Shown here: one piece after another, positions 60,304 through 64,000 of the stretch | How the letters are laid out: every line of letters begins with the position of its first letter | Numbering within the stretch: position 1 is the stretch's first letter | Assembly: GCF_023823685.1 (NCBI RefSeq) | Contig: NZ_JAMXBF010000001.1 | Coordinates: forward strand, 248,001-312,000 | Origin: Pseudomonas subflava | GTDB taxonomy: Bacteria; Pseudomonadota; Gammaproteobacteria; Pseudomonadales; Pseudomonadaceae | DNA: 64,000 bases | Direction: 5' to 3' | Position numbers and translations under genes: made by a program | Notes under the pieces: generated by a model | Seen by the model: the letters and a program-made list of their open reading frames with translations, nothing else | Told to the model about the DNA's origin: nothing | The model's database searches: none

Positions 60304-61329
60304 TTATCCAAACGCTTTGCTTTTGCCGTATATGGAACTCATGGGGGTGATTCGGTCTGCGTTGTATTTTGCTTTAATCTCGGCTTCGAAGGTTTCTAGG
60401 AGATGTTTCGCCTGGTTCTTTCCTGAAAGCTTCCCCTCTTGTTTCAAGTGATATTGCGCAGAGTTTATTTTCTCTGACTTGCTTTCGGTTAGATAACTCA
60501 GTAGTAGATGATTGTTGCTCTCGAATGCCTGTAGTTCTTCCGAGAGCTTATGATTTAGTTGCTCTAGATTTGCTTTTTCGTTTAGTTTTAAAGATATGGA
60601 GGAGATTTTGGCGTTAGAAAAGGACTCTGGGTTTTCTACAATAGCCTTTGCTGCGATGAGTGATTCTTGCAGCTTTTTCATGCTTGTCTGTAATGTGCTC
60701 CAGTATGATGGGTTGAAAATTTGATAGCCTGAAATGTGGCCAATTGTTGCGTTGAATTTTGTTGTTTCTTTCTCTTCTTTCTTGGTCTCTTTGTTAAGTG
60801 ATATTTTGGTTTTTGATAGAGATATTTGTACTGCGTTATTTTGGGTCGACGCCATTTCACGGAGCTTGCGAGCAGTTTCGCTTCCGATATCTCTTGAGAT
60901 GGTTGAAACGGTAATCTGGATTTTTCTGAGTGCTAGATCTGCAGTTTCTAGAATTTTGTAAAACTCACCCTCTGCTAGGGTTGAGCTTCTAATTAGTTCA
61001 AGTTTTTGCTTTCTAATTTTTGCGGCATTAAAGGTGCGCATGTCTTTTTGAAGCGTTGTGGCTGCATCAAAGTTTGCGTTTGCGCAGGAGTTTCCAATTA
61101 TGGTGGCTCGGCCATTTTTTAAGCGAATGACAAAACCGTAGTTGTGCTCTTTTGCGCAGGCGGAATTCACCTTTAGTAGACAGCACTTCACTGTATGAGT
61201 GAGGTGATAGTCGCCGATGATGCTTTCGTATTCGGATTTCTCAAATGGCTCGTTTGGAATGAAACCATCTATTGATTCGATCTCAGTAATGGATTTGTAT
61301 TCACGAATATCTGTCTGAAAGTTGGTCAT
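60304..61329 (-). CDS. AT-rich gene of unknown function, 341 aa
   Basis: ATG with GGAG six bases upstream; full-length open frame. Base composition is far lower in GC than the rest (two sampled 60-base rows give 30% and 45%), and Lys/Asn/Ile/Ser codons dominate, so recent acquisition is likely. Near the N-terminus Cys49, Cys50, Cys58, Cys82 and His42, His45, His62 could form a metal site (KCCLLKVNSACAKEH, IIGNSCANANF). The rest looks alpha-helical and coiled-coil prone (about 90-150 and 205-320). No recognised family. Confidence 0.88.
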   Translation of the reverse strand: MTNFQTDIREYKSITEIESIDGFIPNEPFEKSEYESIIGDYHLTHTVKCCLLKVNSACAKEHNYGFVIRLKNGRATIIGNSCANANFDAATTLQKDMRTFNAAKIRKQKLELIRSSTLAEGEFYKILETADLALRKIQITVSTISRDIGSETARKLREMASTQNNAVQISLSKTKISLNKETKKEEKETTKFNATIGHISGYQIFNPSYWSTLQTSMKKLQESLIAAKAIVENPESFSNAKISSISLKLNEKANLEQLNHKLSEELQAFESNNHLLLSYLTESKSEKINSAQYHLKQEGKLSGKNQAKHLLETFEAEIKAKYNADRITPMSSIYGKSKAFG

Positions 61330-61337
61330 GCACTACT

Positions 61338-61348
61338 CCGATAATCGG
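61338..61348. promoter_or_regulatory. Palindrome just upstream of the AT-rich gene
   Basis: CCGAT-A-ATCGG, a perfect 11-base palindrome ending nine bases before the start codon on the minus strand and overlapping the ribosome binding site region. Possible operator or mRNA hairpin. Confidence 0.4.
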
Positions 61349-61377
61349 TTCAGGAGATGTATGAGGTCAACTGGAAC

Positions 61378-61405
61378 AAAAAAGCCCCGAGATACGGGGC
61401 TTTTT
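61378..61405. terminator. Bidirectional terminator downstream of nrdB
   Basis: AAAGCCCCG-AGATA-CGGGGCTTT with A and T runs on both sides. It follows the nrdB stop on the minus strand and also insulates the AT-rich gene's promoter. Confidence 0.92.
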
Positions 61406-61449
61406 GTTATTCATGCATTGTTGCTTAGAGAAACTAAGGTAATTGTTGC

Positions 61450-62694
61450 TTAATCCCAGCTCAACGCACCACCCGTCTGGTACTCGATCACACGAGTCTC
61501 GAAGAAGTTCTTCTCCTTCTTCAGGTCCATGATCTCGCTCATCCACGGGAAGGGGTTGCTGGTGCCCGGGTATTCCTCTTTCAGGCCGATCTGGGTCAGG
61601 CGGCGGTTGGCGATGAACTTGAGGTAGTCCTCCATCATGGCCGCGTTCATGCCCAGTACGCCGCGCGGCATGGTGTCACGCGCGTATTCGATCTCCAGCT
61701 GGGTGCCCTGCAGGATCATCTGGGTCGCTTCGTCCTTCATCTGGGCGTCCCACAGATGCGGGTTCTCGATCTTGATCTGGTTGATCACGTCGATACCGAA
61801 GTTCAGGTGCATGGACTCGTCGCGCAGGATGTACTGGAACTGCTCGGCGGTGCCGGTCATCTTGTTGCGGCGGCCCATGGAGAGGATCTGGGTGAAGCCG
61901 CAGTAGAAGAAGATGCCTTCCAGCACGCAGTAGTAGGCAATCAGGTTGCGCAGGAACTGGCGGTCCGTCTCCGGGGTGCCGGTCTGGAACTGCGGGTCGG
62001 AGATCGAGCGGGTGTACTTGAGGCCCCAGGAGGCCTTCTTCGCGACGCTCGGGATCTCGTGGTACATGTTGAAGATCTCGCCTTCATCCATGCCCAGCGA
62101 CTCGATGCAGTACTGGTAGGCGTGGGTGTGGATCGCTTCCTCGAAGGCCTGGCGCAGGATGTACTGGCGGCACTCGGGGTTGGTGATCAGGCGGTACACG
62201 GCCAGCACCAGGTTGTTGGCAACCAGGCTGTCGGCGGTGGAGAAGAAGCCGAGGTTGCGCATGACGATGCGGCGCTCGTCGTCGCTGAGGCCGTCCTTGC
62301 TCTTCCACAGAGCGATGTCGGCGTTCATGTTCACTTCCTGCGGCATCCAGTGGTTGGCGCAACCATCCAGATACTTCTGCCAGGCCCAGTCGTACTTGAA
62401 GGGTACGAGCTGGTTGAGATCGGCGCGGGCGTTGATCATCTGCTTGTCGCCGACGTGTACGCGGGCGCTGGCGCCTTCCAGATCGTCCAGGCCTTCCTGG
62501 ATGTCCAGGTCGTTCAGGGCCTTTTTGGCGCGGGCGACGGCGTCGGAGTCGTCGGCCGATACGGCGCGGGCGTCTTCCACGGAGCCGGCGGCTTCGTCGT
62601 CCAGTTTGTCGATGGTGGTGCCGACTACGGGAGCGGCGGGCTTGGCGGCCGCTTCGGCGGCGTCTTCCTTATCGAATTCGTCCCAGCTGAGCAT
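61450..62694 (-). CDS. nrdB: NrdB, ribonucleotide reductase class Ia radical subunit
   Basis: A 414-residue R2 protein. The di-iron ligands lie in FFSTADSLV (Asp), EEAIHTHAY (Glu, His) with the radical Tyr four residues after that His, EGIFFYCGF (Glu) and DESMHLNFG (Glu, His). The first 60 residues are an Ala/Asp-rich extension absent from E. coli NrdB but common in Pseudomonas. ATG ([12 protein letters not shown]) chosen with AGGAG upstream. It ends in GGALSWD, the tail that binds NrdA. Confidence 0.96.
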   Translation of the reverse strand: MLSWDEFDKEDAAEAAAKPAAPVVGTTIDKLDDEAAGSVEDARAVSADDSDAVARAKKALNDLDIQEGLDDLEGASARVHVGDKQMINARADLNQLVPFKYDWAWQKYLDGCANHWMPQEVNMNADIALWKSKDGLSDDERRIVMRNLGFFSTADSLVANNLVLAVYRLITNPECRQYILRQAFEEAIHTHAYQYCIESLGMDEGEIFNMYHEIPSVAKKASWGLKYTRSISDPQFQTGTPETDRQFLRNLIAYYCVLEGIFFYCGFTQILSMGRRNKMTGTAEQFQYILRDESMHLNFGIDVINQIKIENPHLWDAQMKDEATQMILQGTQLEIEYARDTMPRGVLGMNAAMMEDYLKFIANRRLTQIGLKEEYPGTSNPFPWMSEIMDLKKEKNFFETRVIEYQTGGALSWD

Positions 62695-63019
62695 GGTGGT
62701 CTCCTGCTTGGTTCTCATGACCGCGGCGTGGCGGCCAGTATGAATGTTCAGTCGTTCTGATTATGTCCGTTGCGATCTGCACGCAAGGGTTGATCGTGTC
62801 ACCGAGGTGACGCCCAGGCCCGCGTGGCGGGCGAGGGGAGAGGGAAACAGCCGTCTGAGTGGCTTGTGGCTTTACCAGGCCACTCGATGCGAGCGCGAAG
62901 CTGAGCGAGTGAGCGCTAGGCGCCTGGCAGGTTCGAGCCCCTGAGCGTGCTGGTGCACGTGATGGGGGCGGACCTGCCGGGCAACAACGCGGGCGCCGCT
63001 CAGATTCGCGCGCCTTCCC
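62695..63019. other. nrdA-nrdB intergenic region, 325 bp
   Basis: No ORF of merit. Two perfect hairpins lie near nrdB: GTCACC-GA-GGTGAC (62798-62811) and GCCCGC-GTG-GCGGGC (62818-62832). A tRNA T-arm-like stretch (GGTTCGAGCCC, near 62930-62940) has no matching acceptor or anticodon arms. The interval is long for an nrdAB pair, so nrdB may have its own promoter here. Confidence 0.5.
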
Positions 63020-64000
63020 TTATTGGCAAGCTTCGCAGTCGGGGTTGTCGATGGAGCACGCCTTCGGCACTGGCGCCGGACCGGCCGGTGCGGCGAAGTT
63101 GCCCTCGTCGATCGCACCGCTGGACACGGCGTTGAGCTTGCCGGTGTTGATGGTGGACTTCTCGGTGCTGGTGGCGGCCAGGGCACGGAGGTAGTAGGTG
63201 GTTTTCAGGCCACGGAACCAGGCCATGCGGTAGGTCACGTCCAGCTTCTTGCCCGAGGCGCCGGCGATGTACAGGTTCAGCGACTGGGCCTGGTCGATCC
63301 ACTTCTGGCGGCGGCTGGCCGCGTCGACGATCCACTTGGTTTCCACTTCGAACGCGGTGGCGTACAGGTCCTTGAGGTCCTGCGGGATGCGCTCGATCTG
63401 CTGTACGGAGCCGTCGTAGTACTTCAGGTCGTTGACCATGACGCTGTCCCACAGGCCGCGGTTCTTCAGGTCGCGAACCAGGTAGGGGTTGATCACGGTG
63501 AACTCGCCGGAGAGGTTCGATTTCACGTACAGGTTCTGGTAGGTCGGTTCGATCGACTGCGACACGCCAATGATGTTGGAGATGGTCGCGGTCGGCGCGA
63601 TGGCCATGATGTTGGAGTTACGGATGCCTTTCTTCACGCGCTCGCGGATCGGGGCCCAGTCCAGCGACTCGGACAGGTCGACGTCGATGTACTTCTGGCC
63701 ACGGGCCTCGATGAGGATCTGCTGGGAATCCAGCGGCAGGATGCCCTTGGACCACAGCGAGCCGTCGAAGGTGGAGTAGCTGCCGCGCTCGTCGGCCAGG
63801 TCACAGGAAGCCTGGATCGCGTAGTAGCTGATCGCTTCCATGGACTTGTCGGCGAACTCGATGGCCGCGTCCGAGCCGTAGGCGATGTGCTGCAGGTACA
63901 GGGCGTCCTGGAAGCCCATCAGGCCGAGGCCGACCGGACGGTGCTTGAGGTTGGAGTTGCGCGCCTGCGGTACCGAGTAGTAGTTGATGTCGATGACGTT
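63020..64000 (-). CDS. nrdA: NrdA, ribonucleotide reductase class Ia large subunit, N-terminal part beyond the window
   Basis: The last 326 residues of the catalytic subunit. The frame is open to the window edge ([20 protein letters not shown]). Radical-transfer Tyr pair in [16 protein letters not shown], and the redox-shuttle Cys pair near the C-terminus (NPDCEACQ). The active-site Cys lies upstream of the window. It reduces ribonucleotides to deoxyribonucleotides together with NrdB. Confidence 0.96.
   Translation of the reverse strand, partial: NVIDINYYSVPQARNSNLKHRPVGLGLMGFQDALYLQHIAYGSDAAIEFADKSMEAISYYAIQASCDLADERGSYSTFDGSLWSKGILPLDSQQILIEARGQKYIDVDLSESLDWAPIRERVKKGIRNSNIMAIAPTATISNIIGVSQSIEPTYQNLYVKSNLSGEFTVINPYLVRDLKNRGLWDSVMVNDLKYYDGSVQQIERIPQDLKDLYATAFEVETKWIVDAASRRQKWIDQAQSLNLYIAGASGKKLDVTYRMAWFRGLKTTYYLRALAATSTEKSTINTGKLNAVSSGAIDEGNFAAPAGPAPVPKACSIDNPDCEACQ

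Noticed and set aside
62930..62940. tRNA T-arm-like GGTTCGAGCCC between nrdA and nrdB
   Set aside because: No acceptor stem, D-arm or anticodon arm could be built around it on either strand.

Overview
The window is a chromosomal stretch of a high-GC gammaproteobacterium that reads as Pseudomonas. The basis is gene content and order: opdH-tctCBA divergent from tctDE, then ygfZ / sdhE-ygfX / nadB / algU-mucA-mucB-mucD / lepA-lepB-rnc-era-recO-pdxJ. To my knowledge this is the gene order around the algU locus of P. aeruginosa. No species call is possible from sequence alone. No rRNA, tRNA, CRISPR array or prophage was found.

Layout. 1-3.6 kb: the 5' part of rapA (cut by the window edge), a small conserved ORF, an AlkB-like dioxygenase, a basic micro-protein, and a 43-aa membrane peptide recognised as CcoM of cbb3 oxidase behind a perfect ANR box. 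3.65-11.3 kb: a tricarboxylate uptake locus (AbrB-like protein, TctA, TctB, TctC, OprD-type porin) with the divergent TctD/TctE two-component system. 11.3-27.7 kb: the conserved core block, namely an orphan periplasmic binding protein, an HDOD protein, YgfZ, SdhE, YgfX, NadB, the AlgU envelope-stress operon behind two AlgU-type promoters (no mucC), LepA, LepB, a DUF4845 protein, RNase III, Era, RecO and PdxJ.

27.8-42 kb: accessory and regulatory genes. These include a product-inhibitable diguanylate cyclase, a cold-shock protein, a secreted endonuclease I, a PP2C phosphatase / Ser-Thr kinase / FHA trio with no type VI secretion genes nearby, a secreted zinc-dependent phospholipase C-like protein, a 106-aa protein behind a near-consensus ANR box, a PL7 alginate lyase without signal peptide, a Nudix hydrolase, a YebC paralogue, an exported methyltransferase-like protein and the parvulin PpiC. 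42-58.7 kb: a divergent membrane FtsH-like protease, lipoproteins, NnrS with a small membrane partner, a CAP-domain protein, MdaB, a MerR regulator, an RlhA-like U32 protein, a GNAT enzyme and an enoyl-CoA hydratase-like protein. Four SBP_bac_3-type binding proteins (11.3, 27, 36.6 and 58 kb) all lack transporter partners.

58.6-61.4 kb is the most mobile-looking part: a REP-associated tyrosine transposase between inverted REPs, a composite element with roughly 225-bp imperfect inverted arms, and a strikingly AT-rich gene of unknown function with a palindrome just upstream of its start. The window closes with class Ia ribonucleotide reductase (nrdB complete, nrdA cut by the window edge) on the minus strand.
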